A stretch of 64,000 nucleotides of DNA from Acidobacteriota bacterium (GCA_011523845.1 WTFV01000121.1:1-64000), one strand, 5' to 3'; positions 17,752-25,917 are shown, counted from the stretch's first letter. Notes: generated by a model not told the origin, from the letters alone. Numbers and translations are program-made.

Positions 17752-18501
17752 ATGAGTTGTACGTCTTCCGGTGCGAACGCCGCGTGCCACCGAGAGCGGC
17801 GAGGCGCCCGCGTGTCACAAATCCGAGGTCCCGCGCGTTCTACAGGTGTGAGCACATCGGGTGAGGCGGTAGACACGCTTCGCGAGGCCGGGCCGGGAGC
17901 TCGCGCCGAAGAAAGCGACGGAGTGAATTCTGCGGCGCGAGCTCCTGGGACGGTGGGGGCTGGGGCCAAACACGGAGCCCCGGCGACGGATTTGGCGGCG
18001 CTGGCCGACCCACCGTTCGACTTCGACGACCTGTTCCGGGCGCAGTACGGACGCGTCACCAGCGTCATCTCACGCGTCGTCCGGAATCCGGCGCGCGCCG
18101 AGGAGCTGGCCGTCGACGCGTTCCTCAAGCTGTGGCGGACGCCCGGCGCGCACGGACCGGGCGCGACCGCGTGGGTGCTGCGCACGGCTCTGCGGTTGGG
18201 TATCGACGAGTTGCGCCGGGCATCCCGGCGGGCCCGCTACGCGCCGCTCCTGAGACTCGTCCGGCACGTGCCGACTCCGGAGGACAGCGCCGCATCCGGA
18301 GAAGAACGGCGGCGCGTGCTTCGCGTCCTGGCCGCCATTCGACGTGAGTACGCCGCGCTGCTGCTGCTCCGCAGCCACGGCTGCAGCTACGACGAGCTGG
18401 CGGCGGCGCTCGATCTCGGAGCCACATCCGTGGGCACGCTGCTCCGCCGCGCCCGACAGGCGTTTCGCAAGGAGTACATCAGACGCCATGGCCACACATG
18501 A
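17752..18501 (+). CDS. ECF-type RNA polymerase sigma factor
   Basis: Region 2 is FDDLFRAQYGRVTSVISRVV followed by EELAVDAFLKLWRTP. Region 4 is YAALLLLRSHGCSYDELAAA followed by TSVGTLLRRARQAFRKEYI, with the helix-turn-helix. The 5' boundary is uncertain: ATG 17752, GTG 17812, GTG 17848 and GTG 17923 are all in frame and none has a strong ribosome site. The conserved region begins only at about 18015, so a later start is likely, and the 17752 start would place a dispersed repeat inside the coding sequence. The 3' end overlaps the next gene by 14 bases, coupling it to the membrane redoxin. Confidence 0.82.
   Translation: MSCTSSGANAACHRERRGARVSQIRGPARSTGVSTSGEAVDTLREAGPGARAEESDGVNSAARAPGTVGAGAKHGAPATDLAALADPPFDFDDLFRAQYGRVTSVISRVVRNPARAEELAVDAFLKLWRTPGAHGPGATAWVLRTALRLGIDELRRASRRARYAPLLRLVRHVPTPEDSAASGEERRRVLRVLAAIRREYAALLLLRSHGCSYDELAAALDLGATSVGTLLRRARQAFRKEYIRRHGHT
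17780..17810 (+). repeat. 31-base dispersed repeat, copy 1
   Basis: This copy shares 29 of 31 bases with 56318-56348. The core is CACCGAGAGCGGCGAGGCGC. It lies in the leader, or the doubtful N-terminal codons, of the ECF sigma gene. The second copy is downstream of the AHSA1 gene. Confidence 0.6.
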
Positions 18502-19315
18502 CGATCCCGACCTCGAACGCTGGGTGGATGCGCGCATGGCGGCCCTGGACCCGGACCGGACGGGCGAGCCGGAAACGGAAGGGGCGCTGGCCCAACTGCG
18601 CGTGCGAGCAACAGCCACGCCCTACCGCCCGGTTCACGCCTGGTTGATGGCCGCGGGGGCCGCCGCATTGCTGATCGCGGTGCTGGCAACCGTGGGTGGG
18701 CTGCCGCAGAACGGGTCCGGTGACCTCGCCGACTCTCGGGAACATGATCCCCCGAGCCGAAGCCTCGCCGGCGACGGTGCTCTCGCGCCGCCGGCATACG
18801 AGTGGCCGTCGCGACCGTCCGACCAGGAGGTCGGCTCCGGGGTGGCGCTGTCCGCCCGGGCACGAGCGAGCGCGCCCCGGCTCGTTCCGGTAGCGCAGCG
18901 CGCGGAGGCGACCGGCTTCACCCTGCCGGCCATGGAGGGCGGCAATGCAACGTTGGCGGACTATGCCGGTCGGGTGCTGCTGCTGAACTTCTGGGCGACA
19001 TGGTGCAGGCCGTGTCGCATCGAGATGCCCTGGTTCCTGGAGTTCCAGGACGCGTTCGCGGAGCGCGGCCTGGCGGTGCTCGGCGTCTCCGTCGACGACG
19101 ACTGGGATGTCGTGCGCGCCTTCCTGGAGCAGAGCCCGGTCGACTACCGCGTGGCACTCGCCGACACCGCGGACCGGCTGGCGCCGTTCGGTCCGATCAC
19201 GGTTCTCCCGACGACCTGGCTCGTCGACCGCCAGGGGCGGCTGGCCGCCACGCACGTCGGGCTCGTGGATCGGGCGGTCCTGGAGAGCGAGATCCAGCAA
19301 CTGTTGGACGAATGA
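18488..19315 (+). CDS. membrane-anchored TlpA/ResA-type thioredoxin with anti-sigma-like N-terminus
   Basis: The cytoplasmic N-terminus (residues 1-50, DDPDLERWVDARMAALD) resembles the short segment of anti-sigma factors. A membrane helix (51-69), a proline-rich periplasmic linker and a TlpA/AhpC-TSA thioredoxin fold follow, with WCRPC at 172-176 and the cis-proline segment GPITVLPTTWLVD. The gene overlaps the upstream ECF sigma gene by 14 bases, the position normally held by an anti-sigma factor. I infer one protein combining sigma binding with periplasmic thiol chemistry; only the redoxin domain is certain. ResA/TlpA proteins often reduce apocytochrome c thiols, which would fit the ccm genes nearby. 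Confidence 0.82.
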   Translation: MATHDDPDLERWVDARMAALDPDRTGEPETEGALAQLRVRATATPYRPVHAWLMAAGAAALLIAVLATVGGLPQNGSGDLADSREHDPPSRSLAGDGALAPPAYEWPSRPSDQEVGSGVALSARARASAPRLVPVAQRAEATGFTLPAMEGGNATLADYAGRVLLLNFWATWCRPCRIEMPWFLEFQDAFAERGLAVLGVSVDDDWDVVRAFLEQSPVDYRVALADTADRLAPFGPITVLPTTWLVDRQGRLAATHVGLVDRAVLESEIQQLLDE

Positions 19316-19329
19316 GAGGTGGCTCCCGC

Positions 19330-20562
19330 ATGCGTGTCCGCCTGTCGGCACCGGTGCTTGCGCTTCTCGTCAGCGTCGCCGCGACGACGGCGGCGCAGTC
19401 CGGGCGATTCGACTATCCGCAGTGGCGCGGGCTCCACCGCGACGGCGGCGCCAGCGGGTTCGTCGAGCCGTCGGCCTGGCCCGCGGCACTGACGCGGCAG
19501 TGGACCGCGGCGATCGGCGAGGGCTACGCGACGCCGCTCGTCATCGGCGACCGGGTGTTCGTGTTCACGCGCCGGAACGACCACGAGATGCTCACGGCGC
19601 TGGATGCGGGAACCGGTTCGGTCCTCTGGCAAACGACGTACGCGGCGCCGTACGACATGTTCGCAGCCACCATCGTCCACGGGCCGGGACCCAGGGCCAC
19701 TCCCCTCTTCGTCGACGGCAGGCTCTTCACGCTCGGCATCAGCGGCATCGTCTCGGCTTTCGACGCGGACAACGGCCGGCTCCTGTGGCACACGCCGAGA
19801 CCGGCCGAGCAGCCCTTCTACGGCACCGCCTCGTCGCCGGCCGCCGACGGCGATCTCGTCTTCGTGCACACCGGCAACTACGACGGGCTGACCGCCTTCG
19901 ACGGGGATACCGGCACAGTCGCATGGAGAACGGCGGGCACCTTCACCTACAGCTCTCCGCTGATCGTCGAGCTGGACGACGTTCGCCAGGTCGTGGCCAT
20001 ATCGCAGGATCACGTGGTGGGGCTGTCCGCACGCGATGGAGTCGTGCTCTGGACCTATCCGTTCGCTTCGCCGTACATGCACGCCATCACGCCGATCGAA
20101 CACGCGGGGCGAATCATCGTCAGCGCCCGGAACATGGGCGTTCGGGCGCTGCGGCCACGTCGCGAGCGGTCGGGCTGGACCGTCGAGACCGCATGGCGGA
20201 ACGACGACGTCTCGACGGCGATGACCAACCCGGTCGTGGTCGCCGACACCCTGTTCGGCCTGTCCGAGCGCAGGCAGGGGCAGTTCTTCGCACTCGATGC
20301 GAACACCGGCGCGACCCTGTGGCTGGGACCGCCGCGTCAGGCCGAGAACACCGCCATCGTCAAGTCGGAACGACTGCTCTTTCTGCTCAACGACGACGCC
20401 GAGTTGATCGTGGCGCGCGCCAGCCGCGCCGGCTTCGAGCCGATCGTGCGCCATGCCGTCGCCGATAGTCCCACGTGGGCCCAACCGGCCATCTCCGGAA
20501 ACCGGTTCTTCGTCAAGGACGTGGACACGCTGACCCTATGGACCATGTCACCTGCGCCCTGA
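19330..20562 (+). CDS. secreted PQQ-like beta-propeller protein
   Basis: This exported beta-propeller of about 410 residues belongs to the PQQ-like/BamB-type repeat family. A signal peptide (LSAPVLALLVSVAATTAAQ) is followed by the WRGLHRDGGASG entry motif seen in acidobacterial propellers of this class and by repeats with Asp-xx-xGxxxW-type strands (DAGTGSVLW, DADNGRLLW, DGDTGTVAW, DANTGATLW). No catalytic site is evident. Start ATG 19330 has GAGAGG 10 bases upstream; an in-frame ATG at 19312 overlapping the previous stop is the alternative. A paralogue lies at 23802-25091. The operon context is sigma factor, redoxin, propeller. Confidence 0.85.
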   Translation: MRVRLSAPVLALLVSVAATTAAQSGRFDYPQWRGLHRDGGASGFVEPSAWPAALTRQWTAAIGEGYATPLVIGDRVFVFTRRNDHEMLTALDAGTGSVLWQTTYAAPYDMFAATIVHGPGPRATPLFVDGRLFTLGISGIVSAFDADNGRLLWHTPRPAEQPFYGTASSPAADGDLVFVHTGNYDGLTAFDGDTGTVAWRTAGTFTYSSPLIVELDDVRQVVAISQDHVVGLSARDGVVLWTYPFASPYMHAITPIEHAGRIIVSARNMGVRALRPRRERSGWTVETAWRNDDVSTAMTNPVVVADTLFGLSERRQGQFFALDANTGATLWLGPPRQAENTAIVKSERLLFLLNDDAELIVARASRAGFEPIVRHAVADSPTWAQPAISGNRFFVKDVDTLTLWTMSPAP

Positions 20563-20624
20563 CCACCTGATCGGGAACCGCGGGCTGGCAACCACGGTTG
20601 CACATTCGCGACGCCGTTGCTCGT

Positions 20625-21074
20625 TCACCGGCCGGTGGCGCCGGCCTGCGCCAACGCCAGGGACGTTTCGCAACTTGCCGGCAGCTCCGGCAGCGGCAAC
20701 TGATCTTGCGCGACCGCCACGAGGATCTGTCGATTCTGCTCGATGATGCACGACATCATGAGCGGAAACATCGCCTGAAGCTGGTTCACCTTGACGTTCA
20801 GGGCCTCGACGTCGTCCGTCGTCGCCAGAGTCTCTACCCGGACGTTCAGGGCCTCGACGTCGTCCGTCGTCGCCAGAGTCTCTACCCGGACGTTCAGGGC
20901 CTCGACCTTCTCATCCACCGCAGCAACAGAGGCTGTCGGCGCCAGCGTACCCATCAACGTTCCCAAGTACCAGATTGCGCTCGTGAGGCCACCGACGATT
21001 GCGACGACGACCGCGAGCGCGGCCGCGTTGACGCGAACCCAGTCCCATCCGAACATCGACCGAACGTTACCCAT
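20625..21074 (-). CDS. small membrane protein with coiled coil and repeat
   Basis: This 149-residue protein is not recognised as a named family. A membrane helix (about residues 16-41) is followed by a coiled coil containing a perfect 16-residue repeat (EALNVRVETLATTDDV, two full units plus a partial one), then a hydrophobic stretch and a Pro/Leu-rich tail. It starts 9 bases after the end of another small membrane-plus-coiled-coil gene (21308-21084), and the two likely form one operon. Similar architecture occurs at 22894-23103 and 28481-28973. Confidence 0.7.
   Translation of the reverse strand: MGNVRSMFGWDWVRVNAAALAVVVAIVGGLTSAIWYLGTLMGTLAPTASVAAVDEKVEALNVRVETLATTDDVEALNVRVETLATTDDVEALNVKVNQLQAMFPLMMSCIIEQNRQILVAVAQDQLPLPELPASCETSLALAQAGATGR
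20793..20906. repeat. 48-base perfect tandem repeat inside coding sequence
   Basis: Two identical 48-base units (20793-20840 and 20841-20888) are followed by the first 18 bases of a third. The unit is a multiple of three and adds 16 residues of coiled coil per copy. Complete identity indicates recent duplication. Confidence 0.9.
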
Positions 21075-21083
21075 TCGCCACGC

Positions 21084-21308
21084 CTACTCGGACCCGCCGC
21101 GGGCGCCGCCTGCGATGGCGCCGACCATCGACTGAACGGTTCCTGCAAGACCGTCGACTCGGCCCGTCAACCATTCGACCCGTCTCGCCAGTCGATCCAC
21201 TTTGCCGTTGACCAGAAGAATGCCGACGGCGTTCACGAGGGACAGCAGCGCCGTGATCAGCGCCGTGATCAGCGTGAGCAACGCCATCGTTCCCGCTTCC
21301 ATGCCCAT
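21084..21308 (-). CDS. small membrane/coiled-coil protein
   Basis: The protein has 74 residues. An N-terminal membrane helix (LLTLITALITALLSLVNAVG) is followed by an amphipathic heptad region (VDRLARRVEWLTGRVDGLAG) and a Gly-rich end. A 12-base tandem duplication encodes the LITALITA part. Start ATG 21308 has GGAGAAGGGG just upstream. It is the first gene of a two-gene unit with 20625-21074. Function unknown. Confidence 0.65.
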   Translation of the reverse strand: MGMEAGTMALLTLITALITALLSLVNAVGILLVNGKVDRLARRVEWLTGRVDGLAGTVQSMVGAIAGGARGGSE

Positions 21309-21416
21309 ATGATCCCCTTCTCCCCTCTTCTCGCGCAACCTCCGCGATTACCCAGGGCGAGAAGCAAGCCGCGTGCCGGCAGTGCACCTTCGACGGACAT
21401 CCGAGGCCGGAAGCTC

Positions 21417-21840
21417 TCAAGCATCGAAGTGGTAGAGGACCTGATCCAACCGGTCGCGGGCGAAGGCGAACACGAAGACCAGCGGCTCGGGGCCGGTACA
21501 CTGGACAGCGTGCCGGGCGTTGGAGGGAATGAAGACCGCCGAGCCCGGGCCGAGCGCCGACTCGCGGCCGTCGATCCAGCCCGCCGGAGACCGTTGCCAG
21601 CGTGACGGGATCGAGCGGCTCGACGCCGAACAACACGGATCCGAACCAGTCGCGAATCGCCGTCACCGATGGGCTGCAGGATTACCGCGTCGGTCACCGC
21701 GAACAGCGGCGTCACGGACGCGAGGCCGAGGCTCAGCGTGGCGATCGCGACGGCCGCGGGCGAGCGGTCGGCGCACGACACCGCGGACCGCAAAGCGGAG
21801 GTCGGACACGATTCTCGATAGTAGTCCACATGCCCCACGT
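21417..21840 (-). pseudogene. mosaic of ADOP and cupin remnants
   Basis: Three pieces lie end to end on the minus strand. Near 21700-21830 is an ADOP N-terminal first-helix segment (SDLRFAVRGVVRRPLA, then AVAIATLSLGLASVTPLFAV in another frame). Next is an ADOP-type C-terminal piece (FGSVLFGVEPLDPVTLATV, around 21600-21665). At 21417-21590 is the C-terminal part of a cupin (GWIDGRESALGPGSAVF and VFIPSNARHAVQC), stopping at 21417. None forms a complete gene. The junctions are abrupt, which suggests successive deletions. Confidence 0.6.
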
Positions 21841-21946
21841 TCTGGGCATCCAAGGGGATGAGAACCCATTCTCGGGACAGCCCGGGAAATGTTCCGCCAC
21901 GGACACCTGGCCGCCTCGGTTACGATGCACGGGTCCGGGAGGTGAC

Positions 21947-22783
21947 GTGCCGGAGTTGCCGGAGGTAGAACGGGGACGCAAGCTGGCGGAGGCGGCGACG
22001 GCCGGGCGCCGCATCGAACGGGTGTGGTGCGCCGACGACCCGCTGGTGTTCGACAGGGTGGCCCCCGAACGCTGGCGCCGCGCGCTGCAGGGCAGGCGGG
22101 TCGCAGCCGCGAAACGCTGGGGCAAGCAGCTCTGGCTGGAGCTGGACGCGCCGCCGCATCCGCTCTTCCACTTCGGGATGTCGGGCGGCTTCAAGACGCC
22201 GGCCTCGACGCCGCTGCAGCTCAAGTCGGGACCACGGGAGGACACGTCGATCTGGCCGCCGCGCTTCGTGAAGATCCGGCTGCACCTGGACGACGGCGGC
22301 GAGCTGGCGATGACCGACGGGCGCCGGCTCGGGCGCATCCTCCTGCGTGACGACCCGGAGCGCGAGCCCCCAATCTCGAAACTCGGCTTCGACCCGCTGC
22401 TCGCGATGCCGTCGCCCAAGCGCTTCTCCGAGCTGCTGCGGCGGCGCGGCGGCATCCTCAAGTCGCTGCTTCTCGACCAGTCGTTCGCGGCCGGAGTGGG
22501 CAACTGGATCGCCGACGAGGTGCTCTTCCAGGCCGGGATCGATCCCCGGCGGCGGGCGTCCTCGCTGACCGACGACGAGGTGCGGCGCCTGAGAACCAGG
22601 CTCCGCGCCATCGTCAGACACGCGGCGGAAGCGAACGCCGACCCCTTCCGTTATCCCCTCACGTGGCTGTTCCACCGGCGCTGGGACAAGCAGGAGGACG
22701 CGTGCACGACGCGCGGCGAGCGGATCGAGCACGTGACCATCGGTGGGCGCACCACCGCGTGGGTGCCGGCCCGACAGCGCTGA
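21947..22783 (+). CDS. mutM: formamidopyrimidine-DNA glycosylase, zincless-finger type
   Basis: This 278-residue base-excision repair enzyme removes oxidised purines. The mature N-terminus PELPEVE provides the catalytic proline and Glu3, and the H2TH DNA-binding region is SFAAGVGNWIADEVLFQAGI. The C-terminal Cys4 zinc finger of bacterial MutM is replaced by YPLTWLFHRRWDKQ and IGGRTTAWVP, the zincless finger style seen in plant and fungal Fpg and in NEIL1. Only one Cys is left in this region. Start is GTG 21947, fixed by the invariant N-terminus and a GGGAGG site upstream. Confidence 0.92.
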   Translation: MPELPEVERGRKLAEAATAGRRIERVWCADDPLVFDRVAPERWRRALQGRRVAAAKRWGKQLWLELDAPPHPLFHFGMSGGFKTPASTPLQLKSGPREDTSIWPPRFVKIRLHLDDGGELAMTDGRRLGRILLRDDPEREPPISKLGFDPLLAMPSPKRFSELLRRRGGILKSLLLDQSFAAGVGNWIADEVLFQAGIDPRRRASSLTDDEVRRLRTRLRAIVRHAAEANADPFRYPLTWLFHRRWDKQEDACTTRGERIEHVTIGGRTTAWVPARQR

Positions 22784-22893
22784 GCGGCAAGCAAGACGGA
22801 GGCAAGAGCGTCCGTGCGTAGCGGTGGCGAGCGAGAGGTGTCGCCGACAGGTAGGCGTGCAGCCGCCCTGAGATGAGCGCGCCGCCTGTGCTT

Positions 22894-23103
22894 TCAGTTG
22901 TCGGCCGGGTTCGGCAGGTGCAACCGCTCCAGAGTGGCGAGACGCTGCTCGACCTTGCCAAACTCGACTTCGACGGCGCGCAGGCGGTCGTCCAGTCGAC
23001 GTACATCGGTCCGAATCCCGGCGATCTGGACGCTCAGCGAGACGGTCGCAACGAGGATGGCGCCGATGATCCACTGCGCGTCTCGGCTCGGCATAACCTT
23101 CAT
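22894..23103 (-). CDS. small membrane-anchored coiled-coil protein
   Basis: The protein has 69 residues. One helix at about residues 9-29 (AQWIIGAILVATVSLSVQI) is followed by a heptad-rich coiled coil (DDRLRAVEVEFGKVEQRLAT). ATG 23094 is an alternative start with AAGG close upstream. It resembles the other short membrane/coiled-coil proteins of this window in layout, not in exact sequence. Function unknown. Confidence 0.6.
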   Translation of the reverse strand: MKVMPSRDAQWIIGAILVATVSLSVQIAGIRTDVRRLDDRLRAVEVEFGKVEQRLATLERLHLPNPADN

Positions 23104-23179
23104 CCTACCGCCCCCGGTGCTGCGCGCGCCACCATGAGCGCAACAAGCACCATGTGGATTCGCTACCGAGTCGACGTTC

Positions 23180-23740
23180 TCACGATCCGAACAGCCACGT
23201 CCCGCCCGTGACGTAGAACGCGACCACCGGGATCTCGCCGAGGGTCACACCGAGCAGGAACTTGCCGATCGGCATCCGCAGGGAGCCGGCGACGTAGCAG
23301 ATGGCGTCGGTCGGCACGGCCGGGAAGACCGACCAGCCCACGACGATCCAGAAGCCGCGCAGGCGCAACTGCTCCTCCAGCCACCGGACGCGCGCCGCGT
23401 GCCGGCGTTCGAACAGCTCGGCCAGACCGAGGAAATCGAAGAAGTAGTAGATCAGCGCCGCCGATGCGACTACGCCCCCGAGCGAGACCGCGAACACCGT
23501 CCAGTAGCGATCCGGGAACAGGAGCGTCCCGACGACGATCAGCACGGTGCTCGGAATCAGCGTCACGGGACGCACGACGCTGACGACGACGTAGCCTAGC
23601 AGCACGAACGGACCCGACTGCCGGAGCACGCCGACGAGCCGCGCCGGCTCGATGAGGTCGGGCCGCGCGACGTACAGTGCACTGAGTCCGACCGTCACGG
23701 TCAGCCAGAAGCCGAGGGCGATACGCCGGCCCGTGGTCAT
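23180..23740 (-). CDS. VTT-domain (TVP38/TMEM64, DedA-like) membrane protein
   Basis: This 186-residue membrane protein has the VTT/SNARE-associated layout: an N-terminal helix, the re-entrant segment LIPSTVLIVVGTLLFPDRYW, and a cytoplasmic helical hairpin (FERRHAARVRWLEEQ). The second signature is WSVFPAVPTDAICYVAG with GKFLLGVTLGEIP. Family members are thought to move lipids, including polyprenyl phosphate or phosphatidylethanolamine, across the membrane. It follows the PQQ-like propeller gene on the same strand by 61 bases. The specific substrate is not predictable. Confidence 0.85.
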   Translation of the reverse strand: MTTGRRIALGFWLTVTVGLSALYVARPDLIEPARLVGVLRQSGPFVLLGYVVVSVVRPVTLIPSTVLIVVGTLLFPDRYWTVFAVSLGGVVASAALIYYFFDFLGLAELFERRHAARVRWLEEQLRLRGFWIVVGWSVFPAVPTDAICYVAGSLRMPIGKFLLGVTLGEIPVVAFYVTGGTWLFGS

Positions 23741-23801
23741 GACTCGTGTACGGCGTGGGAAGTGCCGACCGCGGTGATTCGTTCAGTCGGCTGGTGCGGA
23801 C

Positions 23802-25091
23802 TCAGCGTCGTCTGCGCGGTTCCTGCGGCGCAGACTCCCGGTCGGCCGGAACGAGGCGCAGGAGGCTGGTCGCGTCCCGGATGAGCAGGCCGTCGGGCAA
23901 GGGAACCGGCATGGACCATGTGGCCCCGTCCGCGACCTCGTACTGGCGCGCGACGGTAAACGCCTCCGCGTTCGGCTCGGCCACAACCAGCTCGGCGTCG
24001 CTGTTCAGCAACAGGAGATCGTCTCCCGCGAGCAGCACGGACGCCAGATCGCCCTCCCTTCCCTCGCTCGCCCATTGCACGGCGCCGCTGGCGGCGTCGA
24101 GAGCCACGAACTGGCCGCTGCGGGTGGACGAGTGTCCGTAGAGGGTGCCGGCGGTCAGCACCGGCGAGCTCATGTACATGGTCACCCTGGCGTTGCTCCA
24201 GGCGGGAGCGGCCCGCCAGCCTTCTTCCCGGCGCCGGATCGTGAACGCGTGCGTCCCCTGGCGGGGACCGGAGACCACCAGGTGCTCGCCCGTCCAGACC
24301 GGCGTCATGATGTTCTCGTGCCATTCGTCGGTGAACGGCACGCTCCAGAGAAGCTCGCCGTTCGCGGCATCGAGCCCGACAATCGACGATTCGGTCAGCG
24401 TCACCACCTGACGCTGCCCCTCGATGTCGACCACGATCGGCGACGCGTAGCCGGGACCCACGCCGCTCCAGACCCAGAGCTCGTCGCCGGTTGCGGGATC
24501 CAGCGCGAGCACGCGGCCGCCCCCGGCGTCGCTGCCGACCTGCACTATCAGCATGCCGCCGGCGACGAAGGGCGAAGCCGCGGTGCCGCAGAAAAGGCCC
24601 GTCACCTGCACCGACGCGGAGTAGTCGTTCCGCCACACCAGCGCGCCCGAGGCGGCGTCCCAGCTCGACAGAATGCCGGCGGCGCCCAGGGTGAACACGC
24701 GCCCGCCATCGACGGCCGGCGTCGCGAACGGACCCGGCAAATCACCCGGGACGATGGTGTTCTGAACGTAGAGCGCCGGGTAGTCCTGCCGCCACAGGCG
24801 CGCGCCGCTCGACAGATCGAACGCGGTCACGACCTCGGCGTTGCCCTCCCGGCTGTGGAGGAAGACGCGCCCGCCGGAAACCACCGGCGAAGAGTAGCCC
24901 TCTCCGATCTCGACCCGCCAGGCTCTGGCGAACGCTTCGGGCCAAGCCTCTATCGTCTGCGAGGCCGGAACGACCCCGTCGCGTTCCGGACCGCGCCACC
25001 CGGTCCACTCCTGCGCCGCCGCCGGCGGTCCGGCCGCCACCACCAGCACCGCGGCAATCGCCCAGCGTGTCGCCGTGACAACGCGATTCAT
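23802..25091 (-). CDS. secreted PQQ-like beta-propeller protein (paralogue)
   Basis: This 429-residue exported propeller has the signal peptide WAIAAVLVVAAGPPAAAQ and the entry motif WTGWRGPERDGVVP. Blades carry DLSSGARLW, DAASGALVW, DPATGDELW, DAANGELLW and DAASGAVQW. It is clearly paralogous to 19330-20562, down to the shared IGEGYxxPxVxxxRVF segment after the entry motif. It probably acts in the periplasm; no enzyme activity can be assigned. The VTT membrane protein gene follows on the same strand. Confidence 0.85.
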   Translation of the reverse strand: MNRVVTATRWAIAAVLVVAAGPPAAAQEWTGWRGPERDGVVPASQTIEAWPEAFARAWRVEIGEGYSSPVVSGGRVFLHSREGNAEVVTAFDLSSGARLWRQDYPALYVQNTIVPGDLPGPFATPAVDGGRVFTLGAAGILSSWDAASGALVWRNDYSASVQVTGLFCGTAASPFVAGGMLIVQVGSDAGGGRVLALDPATGDELWVWSGVGPGYASPIVVDIEGQRQVVTLTESSIVGLDAANGELLWSVPFTDEWHENIMTPVWTGEHLVVSGPRQGTHAFTIRRREEGWRAAPAWSNARVTMYMSSPVLTAGTLYGHSSTRSGQFVALDAASGAVQWASEGREGDLASVLLAGDDLLLLNSDAELVVAEPNAEAFTVARQYEVADGATWSMPVPLPDGLLIRDATSLLRLVPADRESAPQEPRRRR

Positions 25092-25098
25092 TCTTCAG

Positions 25099-25281
25099 TT
25101 ACCGACAATCCCGACCACAGCCTGCCGGAGCCCGAGTGTCCGCCTCGATCGCCAGCTCGTCGAGCCATGCCATGACGCGCTCATGCGGGATCGCGTGGCC
25201 GGTCTCCACGTAGCGCTGCCAGCGGGCCAGATCCTCGCGCGTTTCCTCACCCAACTCGACACCCTCGGTTGTCTTCGGCAT
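25099..25281 (-). CDS. small antitoxin-like protein
   Basis: The protein has 60 residues: MPKTTEGVELGEETREDL, followed by a segment with ARWQRYVETG and IPHERVMAWLDEL. The HEExxxWL-type ending recurs in small type II antitoxins. No toxin gene follows; the next gene downstream is the propeller on the same strand. It begins 11 bases after the msrB stop and is probably cotranscribed with it. Function is only suggested by resemblance. Confidence 0.5.
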   Translation of the reverse strand: MPKTTEGVELGEETREDLARWQRYVETGHAIPHERVMAWLDELAIEADTRAPAGCGRDCR

Positions 25282-25292
25282 CTCGGCCTCGA

Positions 25293-25721
25293 TCACGACC
25301 GCAGCGGCGGCAGCTCCTCGCCGGCGGGAACGAACCGCAGCGCCACGCCGTTGTTGCAGTAGCGCTGTCCGGTCGGCTGCGGGCCGTCCTTGAAGACGTG
25401 CCCCTGGTGCCCGCCGCAGCGCGCGCAGTGGTACTCCGTGCGCGGCAGGATCAGCTTGAAGTCGGTCTTCGTTCCCACCCGGCCGGAAATGGCGTCGAAG
25501 AAGCTCGGCCAGCCCGTGCCGCTCTCGTACTTGGCGGACGACTCGAAGAGCGGCAGGTTGCAGGCCGCGCAGATGAACGTGCCTTCGCGCTTCTCCTGGT
25601 TGAGCTCGCTCGATCCGGGCGGCTCGGTCGCCTCCTTGCGCAGCACGGCATGGGACTCGGGCGAAAGCAGCTCGCGCCACTCCGCGTCCGGCTTCTCTAT
25701 CTTCTCGACATCCTCACTCAT
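25293..25721 (-). CDS. msrB: peptide-methionine (R)-S-oxide reductase MsrB
   Basis: MsrB repairs methionine R-sulfoxide in proteins. The 142-residue protein has both zinc knuckles (Cys51/Cys54 in CAACNLPLF and Cys99/Cys102 in CARCGGHQGHVF). It also has the SGTGWPSFFDAI substrate loop and the catalytic Cys122 in RYCNNGVALRF. There is no signal peptide, so it should be cytoplasmic. ATG 25721 is chosen because GAGGTGA lies just upstream and the family N-terminus fits; the frame is open further upstream in sequence of no resemblance. The antitoxin-like gene follows at once. Confidence 0.93.
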   Translation of the reverse strand: MSEDVEKIEKPDAEWRELLSPESHAVLRKEATEPPGSSELNQEKREGTFICAACNLPLFESSAKYESGTGWPSFFDAISGRVGTKTDFKLILPRTEYHCARCGGHQGHVFKDGPQPTGQRYCNNGVALRFVPAGEELPPLRS

Positions 25722-25739
25722 TGCGTCACCTCGACCTCG

Positions 25740-25917
25740 TCGCGCCCTGCCCGCCGGGCGGCTCACCACGCTCGGTGGCACTGGCGTTTCGCCGCGGGCT
25801 CTCGCCGCCCGGCGACCCGCAACGACTCTACAAGGAACTCGCTCGCACGCGCTATGCAAGTCCCCGTTTCATCCATGCGCGGGGTCCGGCTCCGCCGGGT
25901 GAGGAGCAACCTGGCTG
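25740..25917. other. intergenic stretch with short hairpins
   Basis: About 180 bases lie between msrB and the end of the DUF5916 gene. The stretch holds several small inverted repeats (CACCACGCTCGGTG, GGCGTTTCGCC). It has loose similarity to the palindromic insertion at 33233-33324 (CGGYGGnnnnGGCGTTTCG, and GAACTCG followed by a CGCGYTMT-like end). I see no gene in it. Confidence 0.3.
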
